The translations under genes and the position numbers were made by a program. From contig NZ_CP109181.1 of the NCBI RefSeq assembly GCF_036248275.1, forward strand, positions 7,192,001 through 7,256,000: a stretch of 64,000 nt of DNA. Direction: 5' to 3'. How positions within the stretch are numbered: the stretch's first letter is position 1; each line of letters starts with the position of its first letter. This stretch comes from Streptomyces sp. NBC_01716. GTDB taxonomy: Bacteria; Actinomycetota; Actinomycetes; Streptomycetales; Streptomycetaceae. Below the pieces are notes generated by a model. It had not been told where the DNA came from, made no database searches, and worked only from the letters and a program-made list of their open reading frames with translations. Shown here one piece after another: positions 7,990-16,613 of the stretch.

Positions 7990-9183
7990 GTGACCGAGCG
8001 CGTCGTACTCGCCTACTCGGGAGGCCTGGACACCTCCGTCGCCATCGGCTGGATCGCCGAGGAGACGGGCGCCGAGGTCATCGCCGTCGCCGTGGATGTC
8101 GGTCAGGGCGGCGAGGACCTCGACGTCATCCGCAAGCGCGCGCTCGCCTGCGGTGCGGTCGAGGCCGAGGTCGCGGACGCCAAGGACGAGTTCGCCGAGG
8201 AGTACTGCCTCCCGGCGATCAAGGCCAACGCGCTCTACATGGACCGCTACCCGCTGGTCTCGGCGCTCTCCCGGCCGACGATCGTCAAGCACCTCGTGGC
8301 CGCCGCCAAGAAGCACGGCGCCGACACCGTCGCCCACGGCTGCACCGGCAAGGGCAACGACCAGGTCCGTTTCGAGGCCGGCATCGTCGCCCTCGCCCCC
8401 GGGCTGAAGTGCATCGCCCCGGTCCGCGACTACGCGATGACCCGCGACAAGGCGATCGCCTTCAGCGAGGAGAAGAGCCTCCCGATCGCGACCACCAAGA
8501 AGTCCCCGTACTCCATCGACCAGAACGTCTTCGGACGGGCCGTCGAGACGGGCTTCCTGGAGGACATCTGGAACGCCCCGATCGAGGACATCTACGAGTA
8601 CACCTCCAACCCGGCGGAGCCCCGCGAGGCCGACGAGGTCGTCATCTCCTTCAAGGAGGGCGTCCCGGTCGCCATCGACGGCAAGCCCGTCTCGGTCCTC
8701 CAGGCGATCCAGCAGCTCAACGAGCGGGCGGGCGGCCAGGGCATCGGCCGGATCGACATGGTCGAGGACCGGCTCGTGGGCATCAAGTCCCGTGAGGTGT
8801 ACGAGGCGCCGGGCGCGATCGCGCTGATCACCGCCCACCAGGAGCTGGAGAACGTCACCGTCGAGCGCGAACTGGCCCGCTACAAGCGGCAGGTCGAGCA
8901 GCGGTGGGGCGAGATGGTCTACGACGGCCTGTGGTTCTCCCCGCTGAAGCGGGCCCTGGACGGCTTCATCAACGAGGCCAACCAGCACGTCACCGGCGAC
9001 ATCCGGATGACCCTGCACGGCGGCCGGGCCGTCGTCACCGGCCGGCGCTCCGAGGAGTCGCTGTACGACTTCAACCTGGCCACGTACGACTCGGGCGACA
9101 CCTTCGACCAGTCCAAGGCGCAGGGCTTCATCGAGCTGTTCGGTCTCTCGGCGAAGATCGCCGCGAAGCGCGACCTGGCCTGA
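7990..9183 (+). CDS. argG: Argininosuccinate synthase
   Basis: Joins citrulline and aspartate using ATP. The 397-residue protein starts at GTG 7990 (AAGGAG 12-7 bases upstream) with the PP-loop LAYSGGLDTSVAIGW (residues 7-21). Further family blocks are AHGCTGKGNDQVRFE near 115 and TTKKSPYSIDQN near 172. An in-frame ATG at 7969 is rejected because it precedes the ribosome-binding site. The next gene, argH, begins 55 bases downstream with AAGGAG, so the two form an operon. Confidence 0.97.
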   Translation: MTERVVLAYSGGLDTSVAIGWIAEETGAEVIAVAVDVGQGGEDLDVIRKRALACGAVEAEVADAKDEFAEEYCLPAIKANALYMDRYPLVSALSRPTIVKHLVAAAKKHGADTVAHGCTGKGNDQVRFEAGIVALAPGLKCIAPVRDYAMTRDKAIAFSEEKSLPIATTKKSPYSIDQNVFGRAVETGFLEDIWNAPIEDIYEYTSNPAEPREADEVVISFKEGVPVAIDGKPVSVLQAIQQLNERAGGQGIGRIDMVEDRLVGIKSREVYEAPGAIALITAHQELENVTVERELARYKRQVEQRWGEMVYDGLWFSPLKRALDGFINEANQHVTGDIRMTLHGGRAVVTGRRSEESLYDFNLATYDSGDTFDQSKAQGFIELFGLSAKIAAKRDLA

Positions 9184-9238
9184 TCCGACCGAGCCCGTCC
9201 GGCGATCGACGACCGCACCCCCAAGGAGCACCCCCGCA

Positions 9239-10666
9239 GTGAGCAGCAACACCGGTGACGTCCGGCTCTGGGGCGGCCGTTTCGCCGACGGCCCCGCCGA
9301 GGCCCTGGCCAAGCTGTCGGCGTCCGTGCACTTCGACTGGCGCCTGGCGCCGTACGACATCGCGGGCTCCCGCGCGCACGCGCGCGTGCTCAGCAAGGCC
9401 GGCCTCCTCGACGAGGAGGAACTGGACCGGATGCTCGTCGGGCTCGACCGGCTGGAGGCGGCCGTCGCCGACGGCTCGTTCACCGGGACCATCGCCGACG
9501 AGGACGTCCACACCGCCCTCGAACGTGGTCTCCTCGAACAGCTCGGCCCGGACCTCGGCGGCAAGCTGCGCGCCGGCCGGTCCCGCAACGACCAGGTCGC
9601 CACCCTCTTCAAGATGTATCTGCGCGACCACGCCCGGATCATCGGCGGACTGGTCGCCGAGCTCCAGGACGCGCTCGTGGGTCTCGCCGAGGCGCACCCG
9701 GACGTGGCCATGCCGGGCCGTACGCATCTCCAGCACGCCCAGCCGGTGCTCTTCGCCCACCATGTGCTGGCACATGTGCAGTCCCTCTCGCGAGACGCGG
9801 AGCGGCTGCGGCAGTGGGACGAACGGACGGCGGTCTCCCCGTACGGCTCCGGCGCGCTGGCCGGGTCGTCGCTGGGGCTCGACCCGGAGGCGGTCGCGGC
9901 GGATCTCGGCTTCGAGCACGGCTCGGCCGCCAACTCCATCGACGGGACGGCCTCGCGGGACTTCGTCGCCGAGTTCGCCTTCATCACCGCGATGATCGGC
10001 GTGAATCTCTCGCGTATCGCCGAAGAGGTCATCATCTGGAACACGAAGGAGTTCTCCTTCGTCACCCTGCACGACGCGTTCTCCACCGGCTCGTCGATCA
10101 TGCCGCAGAAGAAGAACCCGGACATCGCCGAGCTGGCGCGCGGCAAGTCGGGCCGGCTCATCGGCAATCTGACCGGGCTGATGGCCACGCTGAAGGCGCT
10201 GCCGCTCGCGTACAACCGCGATCTCCAGGAGGACAAGGAGCCGGTCTTCGACTCCTGCGACCAACTGGAGGTCCTGCTCCCCGCGTTCACCGGGATGATG
10301 GCGACGCTCACGGTCAACCGGGAGCGGATGGCGGAGCTGGCCCCGGCCGGGTTCTCGCTCGCCACGGACATCGCGGAGTGGCTGGTCCGGCAGGGCGTGC
10401 CGTTCCGCGTCGCGCACGAGGTCGCGGGGGAGTGCGTCAAGGTGTGCGAGCGGCAGGGGATCGAGCTCGATGAGCTGACCGACGAGCAGTTCGCCGGGAT
10501 CTCGGAGCATCTGACGCCGGAGGTCCGTACGGTCCTCAATGTCACCGGCGCGCTGGCGTCGCGGGACGGGCGCGGCGGTACGGCGCCTTCGGCGGTCGCG
10601 GTCCAGCTCGCCGAGGTGAAGACGGACCTGGCGCTCCAGCACGCGTGGGCGACGGCCAAGAAGTAG
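9239..10666 (+). CDS. argH: Argininosuccinate lyase
   Basis: Cleaves argininosuccinate to arginine and fumarate, the last pathway step. The 475-residue fumarase/aspartase-superfamily protein shows LWGGRFADGP near the N-terminus, AGRSRNDQVAT (residues 115-125), HLQHAQPV and the superfamily signature GSSIMPQKKNPD (283-294), whose loop Ser is the catalytic acid/base region. GTG start at 9239 with a clear ribosome-binding site. A 15-bp stem terminator follows 12 bases after the stop. Confidence 0.97.
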   Translation: MSSNTGDVRLWGGRFADGPAEALAKLSASVHFDWRLAPYDIAGSRAHARVLSKAGLLDEEELDRMLVGLDRLEAAVADGSFTGTIADEDVHTALERGLLEQLGPDLGGKLRAGRSRNDQVATLFKMYLRDHARIIGGLVAELQDALVGLAEAHPDVAMPGRTHLQHAQPVLFAHHVLAHVQSLSRDAERLRQWDERTAVSPYGSGALAGSSLGLDPEAVAADLGFEHGSAANSIDGTASRDFVAEFAFITAMIGVNLSRIAEEVIIWNTKEFSFVTLHDAFSTGSSIMPQKKNPDIAELARGKSGRLIGNLTGLMATLKALPLAYNRDLQEDKEPVFDSCDQLEVLLPAFTGMMATLTVNRERMAELAPAGFSLATDIAEWLVRQGVPFRVAHEVAGECVKVCERQGIELDELTDEQFAGISEHLTPEVRTVLNVTGALASRDGRGGTAPSAVAVQLAEVKTDLALQHAWATAKK

Positions 10667-10678
10667 CCGGCAGACCGT

Positions 10679-10720
10679 CGCCGGGCGGGCCGCTGCTGCG
10701 GCCCGCCCGGCGATTTCGTG
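10679..10720. terminator. Terminator between argH and the isocitrate dehydrogenase gene
   Basis: A perfect 15-bp GC-rich stem (10679-10693 with 10698-10712) with loop TGCT lies between two convergent genes. It is followed on the plus strand by ATTTCGTGT. It probably ends both transcripts. Confidence 0.85.
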
Positions 10721-10729
10721 TGCCCGGGA

Positions 10730-12949
10730 TCAACCCAGCGTCGAGATCGCCTGGTTGAACGTCTTCGACGGCCGCATCACGGCCTCGGCCTTGGCCGGGT
10801 CCGGCTGGTAGTAGCCGCCGATGTCGGCGGGCGCCCCCTGCACGGCGAGGAGTTCGCCGACGATCGTCTCCTCCTGCTCGGTCAGCGTCTTGGCGAGAGC
10901 CTCGAACGCGGAGGCGAGCCGCGCGTCCTCGGTCTGCCCGGCCAGCTCCCGCGCCCAGTAGAGCGCCAGGTAGAAGTGGCTGCCGCGGTTGTCGATCCCG
11001 CCGACCTTGCGGCTGGGCGACTTGTTCTCGCTCAGGAACGAGCCGGTGGCGCGGTCGAGCGTGTCGGCCAGCACCTGGGCGCGCGCGTTGCCGGTGGTGG
11101 TCGCGAGGTGCTCGAAGCTGACGGCCAGCGCGAGGAACTCGCCCAGGCTGTCCCAGCGCAGGTAGTCCTCCTTGACGAGCTGCTGTACGTGCTTCGGCGC
11201 CGAGCCGCCCGCGCCCGTCTCGAAGAGCCCGCCGCCGTTGATGAGCGGCACGACCGAGAGCATCTTGGCGCTCGTACCGAGCTCCAGGATCGGGAAGAGG
11301 TCGGTCAGATAGTCACGCAGGACGTTGCCGGTGACCGAGATGGTGTCCTCGCCGCGCCGGATGCGCTCCAGCGAGAACGCGATCGCGTCCACGGGGTTCA
11401 TGATCTCGATGCGCAGGCCATCGGTGTCGTGCTCGGGCAGGTACGCGTTGACCTTGGCGATCAGGTTGGCGTCGTGCGCGCGGCCCTCGTCCAGCCAGAA
11501 CACGGCCGGGTCGCCGGTGGCGCGGGCGCGGCCGACGGCGAGCTTGACCCAGTCCTGGATCGGCACGTCCTTGGTCTGGCACATCCGGAAGACGTCGCCC
11601 GCGCTGACCGTCTGCTCCAGTACGGCGTTGCCCGCCGTGTCCACGACGCGCACCGTGCCGGTGGCCGGGATCTCGAAGGTCTTGTCGTGGCTGCCGTACT
11701 CCTCGGCCGCCTGCGCCATCAGACCGACGTTGGGCACCGAGCCCATGGTCGACGGGTCGTAGGCGCCGTTGGCGCGGCAGTCGTCGATGACGACCTGGTA
11801 GATGCCCGCGTAGCTGCTGTCCGGGATGACGGCGAGCGTGTCGGCCTCGGCGCCGTCCGGGCCCCACATATGGCCCGAGGTGCGGATCATGGCAGGCATC
11901 GAGGCGTCGACGATGACATCGCTCGGGACGTGCAGGTTGGTGATGCCCTTGTCGGAGTCGACCATCGCGAGCGCCGGGCCTTCGGCCAGCTCGGCGGCGA
12001 AGGAGTCGGCGATCTTCGATCCGCCGGGCAGCGACTGAAGACCCTTGAGGATGCCGCCGAGACCGTCGTTCGGGCTCAGACCGGCCTCGGCGAGCGCGTG
12101 ACCGTGCTCGGCGAACGTCTTGGGGAAGAAGGCACGCACCGTGTGACCGAAGATGATCGGGTCGGAGACCTTCATCATCGTGGCCTTGAGGTGCACCGAG
12201 AAGAGCACGTCCTCGGCCTTGGCGCGGGCGATCTGCGCCGTCAGGAACTCACGCAGCGCGGCGACGCGCATCGCGGACACGTCCACGACCTCGCCGGCCA
12301 GCACGGGCACCGACTCACGCAGGACGGTGGTGTTCCCGTCGTCGCCCACCAGCTCGATGCGCAGCGAGCCGTCCTCCGCGATCACGGCGGACTTCTCGGT
12401 GGAGCGGAAGTCGTCGGCGTCCATGTGCGCGACGTTCGTCTTCGAATCGGCCGTCCAGGCGCCCATCCGGTGCGGGTGCGCCTTGGCGTAGTTCTTCACC
12501 GACGCGGGGGCGCGGCGGTCCGAGTTGCCCTCGCGCAGCACCGGGTTCACGGCGCTGCCCTTGACCTTGTCGTAGCGCGCCCGTACGTCCCTGTCCTCGT
12601 CGGACTTCGGGTCGTCCGGGTAGTCGGGGAGCGCGTAACCCTGCTGCTGGAGCTCGGCGATCGCGGCCTTCAGCTGCGGGATCGAGGCCGAGATGTTCGG
12701 CAGCTTGATGATGTTGGCCGCGGGGGTCTTGGCCAGGGCGCCGAGCTCGGCGAGTGCGTCGTCGATCCGCTGTCCCGGTTCGAGACGGTCGGTGAAACCG
12801 GCGATGATCCGGCCCGCCAGGGAGATGTCACGGCGCTCGACCGTGACCCCGGCCGTCGAGGCATAGGCCTCGACCACAGGCAGGAATGAGTAGGTGGCCA
12901 AGGCCGGGGCCTCGTCGGTGTGCGTGTAAATGATGGTCGAGTCTGTCAC
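10730..12949 (-). CDS. icd: NADP-dependent isocitrate dehydrogenase, monomeric type
   Basis: Oxidative decarboxylation of isocitrate to 2-oxoglutarate in the TCA cycle. The 739-residue length and sequence belong to the monomeric 80-kDa IDH family used by Streptomyces and Corynebacterium, not to the short dimeric enzymes. Blocks include LPNISASIPQLKAAI near 82, RREGNS-like VLREGNSDRRAP near 132 and GSAPKHVQQL near 583, all family-typical. GTG start at 12949 (VTDSTIIYTHTDEAP). 2-Oxoglutarate production links it to the glutamate demand of the neighbouring arginine genes, but I see no shared regulation. Confidence 0.95.
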   Translation of the reverse strand: MTDSTIIYTHTDEAPALATYSFLPVVEAYASTAGVTVERRDISLAGRIIAGFTDRLEPGQRIDDALAELGALAKTPAANIIKLPNISASIPQLKAAIAELQQQGYALPDYPDDPKSDEDRDVRARYDKVKGSAVNPVLREGNSDRRAPASVKNYAKAHPHRMGAWTADSKTNVAHMDADDFRSTEKSAVIAEDGSLRIELVGDDGNTTVLRESVPVLAGEVVDVSAMRVAALREFLTAQIARAKAEDVLFSVHLKATMMKVSDPIIFGHTVRAFFPKTFAEHGHALAEAGLSPNDGLGGILKGLQSLPGGSKIADSFAAELAEGPALAMVDSDKGITNLHVPSDVIVDASMPAMIRTSGHMWGPDGAEADTLAVIPDSSYAGIYQVVIDDCRANGAYDPSTMGSVPNVGLMAQAAEEYGSHDKTFEIPATGTVRVVDTAGNAVLEQTVSAGDVFRMCQTKDVPIQDWVKLAVGRARATGDPAVFWLDEGRAHDANLIAKVNAYLPEHDTDGLRIEIMNPVDAIAFSLERIRRGEDTISVTGNVLRDYLTDLFPILELGTSAKMLSVVPLINGGGLFETGAGGSAPKHVQQLVKEDYLRWDSLGEFLALAVSFEHLATTTGNARAQVLADTLDRATGSFLSENKSPSRKVGGIDNRGSHFYLALYWARELAGQTEDARLASAFEALAKTLTEQEETIVGELLAVQGAPADIGGYYQPDPAKAEAVMRPSKTFNQAISTLG

Positions 12950-12977
12950 CGGGTGCTCCGCTCCACGTCTGCAACAT

Positions 12978-12994
12978 TGCTCGACATCAAGATA
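12978..12994 (-). promoter_or_regulatory. Possible regulatory motif upstream of the isocitrate dehydrogenase gene
   Basis: On the minus strand TATCTTGATGTCGAGCA lies about 30-45 bases before the GTG start. It is AT-richer than its surroundings and is a partial palindrome (TCTTGA / TCGAGCA). It may be a promoter or an activator or repressor site for icd. The evidence is only position and composition. Confidence 0.25.
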
Positions 12995-13033
12995 TCCCGT
13001 GGCGGGGCCCCACTCGACAGTGACCCGTGATCG

Positions 13034-13073
13034 ATGAGACGTCGGTGTCTCATTTGGGTTATGGTTGTCTCAT
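13034..13073. promoter_or_regulatory. TetR operator and leaderless promoter
   Basis: ATGAGAC (13034-13040) and GTCTCAT (13047-13053) form an inverted repeat with a 6-base spacer. A third GTCTCAT (13067-13073) runs into the start codon of the regulator. Between them, TATGGT (13060-13065) is a good -10 placed 6 bases before ATG 13072, which implies a leaderless mRNA. The half-sites overlapping the promoter suggest autorepression of the TetR gene and, by read-through, control of the efflux gene. Confidence 0.6.
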
Positions 13074-13617
13074 GACAGTCGATCGTGACCAGGTGCTGCG
13101 TACCGCCGCCGCCCTCCTCACCCGCAAGGCCACCGCCACCATGGACGAGGTCGCGCGGGCCTCCGGCATCGGCCGGGCCACCCTGCACCGGCACTTCGCG
13201 GGGCGTGACGCCCTGGTCAAGGCGCTGGAGGAGCTGGGCATCCGGGAGTGCGAAGCGGCGCTCGACGCGGCGCGGACGGACGAGGGAACCGCGAGCGACG
13301 CGCTCCGCAGGCTCATCGCCGAGGTCGAGCCCGCCGCCGGGCTCCTGGCCTTCCTGGTCACCGAGAACCAGCTCTTCGAGGACGACGTGAACGAGGGCTG
13401 GGACCGGCTCGACGCCCGGGTCTCGGCGCTCTTCCGGCGCGGACAGGAAGGGGGCGAGTTCCGGATCGACCTGCCACCCGCCTGGCTCACCGAGGCGTTC
13501 TACAGCCTTGTCGGCACCGCCGCGTGGGCCATCCAGGACGGCCGGGTCGCCGCGAAGGACTTCCAGTACATGATCGCCGAGCTGCTGCTCGGCGGAGCAC
13601 GACGGAGCGTGGAGTGA
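13072..13617 (+). CDS. TetR-family transcriptional regulator
   Basis: 181 residues from ATG 13072 (MTVDRDQVLRTAAALL). The TetR helix-turn-helix spans about residues 20-50, ATMDEVARASGIGRATLHRHFAGRD. The C-terminal ligand-binding part is divergent. Upstream in-frame ATG 13027 is rejected because it would run through the operator. The stop overlaps the start of the DHA2 transporter by one base (TGATG), so the two are co-translated. The usual inference is a repressor that senses a substrate of the pump. Confidence 0.9.
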   Translation: MTVDRDQVLRTAAALLTRKATATMDEVARASGIGRATLHRHFAGRDALVKALEELGIRECEAALDAARTDEGTASDALRRLIAEVEPAAGLLAFLVTENQLFEDDVNEGWDRLDARVSALFRRGQEGGEFRIDLPPAWLTEAFYSLVGTAAWAIQDGRVAAKDFQYMIAELLLGGARRSVE

Positions 13618-15221
13618 TGACCGGCACCGACCGGACGGCGAAGGTGGCGACGGGGAAGGCGAGGGCGACGGAGCTTACGGATGTGACGCACCGCCCGGGG
13701 CGCTGGCTCGCCCTGTCCGTACTCGTCCTGGCCGTGCTGCTGGTGGCGGTCGACGCCACGGTGCTCGGCCTGGCCACACCGTTCCTGAGCGAGGACCTCG
13801 AGCCGTCCGGCACCCAACTGCTCTGGATCGGCGACATCTACTCGTTCGTCATCGCCGGCCTGCTCGTCTCCATGGGCAGCCTCGGCGACCGGATCGGGCG
13901 GAAGAAGCTGCTGCTGACGGGCGCGGTGGCCTTCGGCGCCGTCTCCGTGATCAACGCCTACGCGACCAGCCCCGAGATGATGATCGTCGCGCGGGCGCTG
14001 CTGGGTGTCGCCGGTGCCACGCTGATGCCCGCCACGCTCGCCCTGATCCGCAACATCTTCCACGACCCCAGGGAACGCAGCCTCGCCATCGGTATCTGGG
14101 GCGCCGCGGCGTCGGCGGGCGCGGCTGTGGGCCCGGTTGTCGGCGGATTCCTGCTGGAGCACTTCTGGTGGGGCTCGGTCTTCCTGATCAACCTGCCCGT
14201 CATGGCGGTCCTCGTCGTCGTCGGCGTGAGACTTCTCCCGGAGTCGAAGAACCCCGCGCCCGGTCCCTGGGACGTGGCGAGCGTCGTGCTGTCGCTCGTC
14301 GGGATCGTCGGGATCGTGTACGCCATCAAGGAAGCGGCGGCGTACGGGCTGCGCTGGGACATCGCGGCGGCGGCGGTGATCGGCGTGGTGGCGCTCACCG
14401 GCTTCGTCCGCAGACAGCTGAGGATCCGTCACCCGCTGCTCGACATGCGGCTGTTCAGGAACCGCGGTTTCTCCGGCGCCGTCCTGGCCGACCTGCTGAC
14501 GATCTTCGGTCTGTCGGGGCTGGTCTTCTTCCTCTCGCAGTATCTGCAACTCGTCCAGGGACGGGGGCCGTTGGAGGCGGGCCTGGCCGAACTGCCCGCC
14601 GCCGTCGGCGCCGTGACGGCGGGTCTGCTCGCGGGCCGGGCCGCCCGGCGGTTCTCCGTACGGCTGGTGGTCGCCGGCGGCCTGGCCAGTGTGGGCCTGG
14701 CGACCGCGGCCCTCGTCGCACTGACCGAGCACACCGGCTATCCGATGCTCGGCGCCGTGCTGCTCGTGGTCGGCGTCGGCGCGGGATTCTCCTTCACGGT
14801 CACGGCCGACGTGATCCTCTCCAGCGTCCCCAAGGAACAGGCCGGCGCGGCATCGGCGGTGTCCGAGACCGCGTACGAACTGGGCGCCGCCCTCGGCATC
14901 GCGCTCCTCGGCTCGATCGTCACGGGCGTCTACCGGGGCTTCCCCACCCCGCGGGACGTACCGGCCGGGACTGCCGACGCCGCGCACGAGTCCCTGGGCG
15001 GCGCGGTCGAGGCGGCGGGCACCGTCCCCGCCCACCAGGCGGCGGAACTGCTCGCGGCGGCCCGGGATGCGTTCGTCGACGGCCTGAGCATCGCGGCGGG
15101 CGCCGGGGCGGCGGTCCTGCTCGCGGCCTCGGTGGCGGCGTGGTTCCTGCTGCGCGGCCAGAAGCTGGCGGACCACACCGAGACACCCGCCGCACCGCCG
15201 GCCCTCCCGCACCGGCCCTGA
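13617..15221 (+). CDS. DHA2-family MFS drug efflux transporter (EmrB/QacA type)
   Basis: 534-residue inner-membrane protein with 14 predicted helices. Family motifs are present: motif A GSLGDRIGRKKLL (residues 80-92), the motif D1 region VAVDATVLGLATPFL in helix 1, and motif C-like GAAASAGAAVGPVVGGFLLE in helix 5. It is probably a proton antiporter exporting lipophilic cations or drugs. It is coupled to the TetR gene. The substrate cannot be named from sequence. Confidence 0.92.
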   Translation: MTGTDRTAKVATGKARATELTDVTHRPGRWLALSVLVLAVLLVAVDATVLGLATPFLSEDLEPSGTQLLWIGDIYSFVIAGLLVSMGSLGDRIGRKKLLLTGAVAFGAVSVINAYATSPEMMIVARALLGVAGATLMPATLALIRNIFHDPRERSLAIGIWGAAASAGAAVGPVVGGFLLEHFWWGSVFLINLPVMAVLVVVGVRLLPESKNPAPGPWDVASVVLSLVGIVGIVYAIKEAAAYGLRWDIAAAAVIGVVALTGFVRRQLRIRHPLLDMRLFRNRGFSGAVLADLLTIFGLSGLVFFLSQYLQLVQGRGPLEAGLAELPAAVGAVTAGLLAGRAARRFSVRLVVAGGLASVGLATAALVALTEHTGYPMLGAVLLVVGVGAGFSFTVTADVILSSVPKEQAGAASAVSETAYELGAALGIALLGSIVTGVYRGFPTPRDVPAGTADAAHESLGGAVEAAGTVPAHQAAELLAAARDAFVDGLSIAAGAGAAVLLAASVAAWFLLRGQKLADHTETPAAPPALPHRP

Positions 15222-15315
15222 CCAGCGAGCGTCCCCCGCTTTAGGTCCGTTTTCGCCTTCGCCTGATGGTCTGTCCTCCGACACCGGCTTCCCAGCCCCA
15301 AGGAGCGAGAAGACC

Positions 15316-15561
15316 ATGACACGTCGTACGCGCAGCACCGCCCTCGCCGCGATCACTGTTCTGGCCGCGGCGGGTATCACCGCCGTCGGCGGCGCCGCCC
15401 TCGCCGACGGCGGCAGCACGCCGCCCGACGAGGTGCGGCTCGTCGTCGACGAGGAAGCTCCCGGCGCCGCCGTCGCGGACAAGGACGACTGCCCGGAGAA
15501 GCAGGCTCCGCCGGCGCCCGCCGAGGCGGGGGACACGGCCAATCCCGCGGACGCGCTGTGA
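15316..15561 (+). CDS. Small secreted acidic protein
   Basis: 81 residues: an RR-containing signal peptide (MTRRTRSTALAAITVLAAAG ... GGAALADG) followed by about 50 acidic, Pro/Ala-rich residues (DEVRLVVDEEAPG, DKDDCPEKQ) with a single cysteine. AAGGAGCGAGAAG precedes the ATG. Its stop overlaps the MoxR start (GTGA), so it is the first gene of the MoxR cluster. No family recognised. It may be a cofactor or substrate of the MoxR/VWA system, but that is only inferred from position. Confidence 0.75.
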   Translation: MTRRTRSTALAAITVLAAAGITAVGGAALADGGSTPPDEVRLVVDEEAPGAAVADKDDCPEKQAPPAPAEAGDTANPADAL

Positions 15562-16613
15562 CCGACGTCCACACCGACGCCCACACCGACGAGGAGAAGC
15601 TACTCGAAGAGGCGCTGTTCGAGGTCAAGCGGGTCATCGTCGGCCAGGACCGCATGGTGGAACGGATGTTCACCGCCGTACTGGCCCGTGGGCACTGCCT
15701 CCTCCAAGGCGTGCCCGGCGTCGCCAAGACGCTCGCGGCCAAGACCCTGGCCCGGGTGGTGGGAGGAGAGTTCACCCGGCTCCAGTTCACCCCCGACCTG
15801 GTGCCGTCCGACATCACCGGCACCCGGATCTACCGGCAGTCGACCGAGACGTTCACGGTCGAACCCGGCCCCGTCGTCGCCAACTTCGTCCTCGCCGACG
15901 AGATCAACCGGGCCCCCGCCAAGGTCCAGTCCGCCCTCCTCGAAGTCATGGCCGAACACCAGGTCTCCATCGGCGGCACCACCATCGAGGTGCCCCGGCC
16001 CTTCCTCGTGCTCGCCACCCAGAACCCCATCGAGTCCGAGGGCGTGTACCAGCTCCCCGAGGCCCAGCGCGACCGTTTCCTGCTCAAGGTCGACATCGCC
16101 ACCCCCTCCGAGTCCGAGGAACTGGCGATCCTCTACCGGATGAGCGTCGACCCGCCGAAGCCCCGGCCCGTCCTCACCCCCGACCTGGTCATCGGCCTCC
16201 AGCGGGCCGCCGACAACGTGTTCGTCCACCACGCCGTGGCCGAGTACGCGGTACGGCTCGTCTGCGCCACCCGCGAACGCGCCCACGCCGACGGCCGGCT
16301 GGCGCACGGCGCGGGCCCGCGCGCCACGCTCGGCCTCGTCGCGGCGGCCCGCGCCACCGCCCTGCTGCGCGGCCGGCGCTACGTACTGCCGCAGGACGTC
16401 CGGGACCTGGCGCACGAGGTCCTCGCGCATCGCCTGGTGCTCTCCTTCGACGCGCTCGCCGACGGTGTCACCGCCGCCGAGATCGTCGACGAGGTCCTCG
16501 CGGTCGTCGACCAGCCCCGGATCACTCCCCGCCAGGACCCGGTGGCGGGCGAGACGCCCGTTGACGCCCCGGCCGGAGACTCCTGGACCGAGCACCGCGA
16601 GGACGCGGCATGA
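15558..16613 (+). CDS. MoxR-family AAA+ ATPase
   Basis: 351-residue cytoplasmic AAA+ protein. Walker A GVPGVAKTLAAKT (about residues 54-66), Walker B NFVLADEINRAPAKVQ (about 110-125) and sensor region LATQNPIESEGVYQLPEAQRDRFL are all canonical. MoxR proteins act as chaperones that activate or mature VWA-domain partners. Both usual partners, DUF58 and a membrane VWA protein, follow with ATGA overlaps. GTG start overlaps the stop of the upstream small secreted protein gene. Confidence 0.95.
   Translation: MTDVHTDAHTDEEKLLEEALFEVKRVIVGQDRMVERMFTAVLARGHCLLQGVPGVAKTLAAKTLARVVGGEFTRLQFTPDLVPSDITGTRIYRQSTETFTVEPGPVVANFVLADEINRAPAKVQSALLEVMAEHQVSIGGTTIEVPRPFLVLATQNPIESEGVYQLPEAQRDRFLLKVDIATPSESEELAILYRMSVDPPKPRPVLTPDLVIGLQRAADNVFVHHAVAEYAVRLVCATRERAHADGRLAHGAGPRATLGLVAAARATALLRGRRYVLPQDVRDLAHEVLAHRLVLSFDALADGVTAAEIVDEVLAVVDQPRITPRQDPVAGETPVDAPAGDSWTEHREDAA

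Noticed and set aside
10718..12889. 723-residue plus-strand frame
   Set aside because: Arg/Gly/Val/Asp-biased antisense shadow of the isocitrate dehydrogenase gene.
13500..15584. 694-residue minus-strand frame
   Set aside because: Antisense of the DHA2 transporter and small secreted protein; biased composition, no domain.
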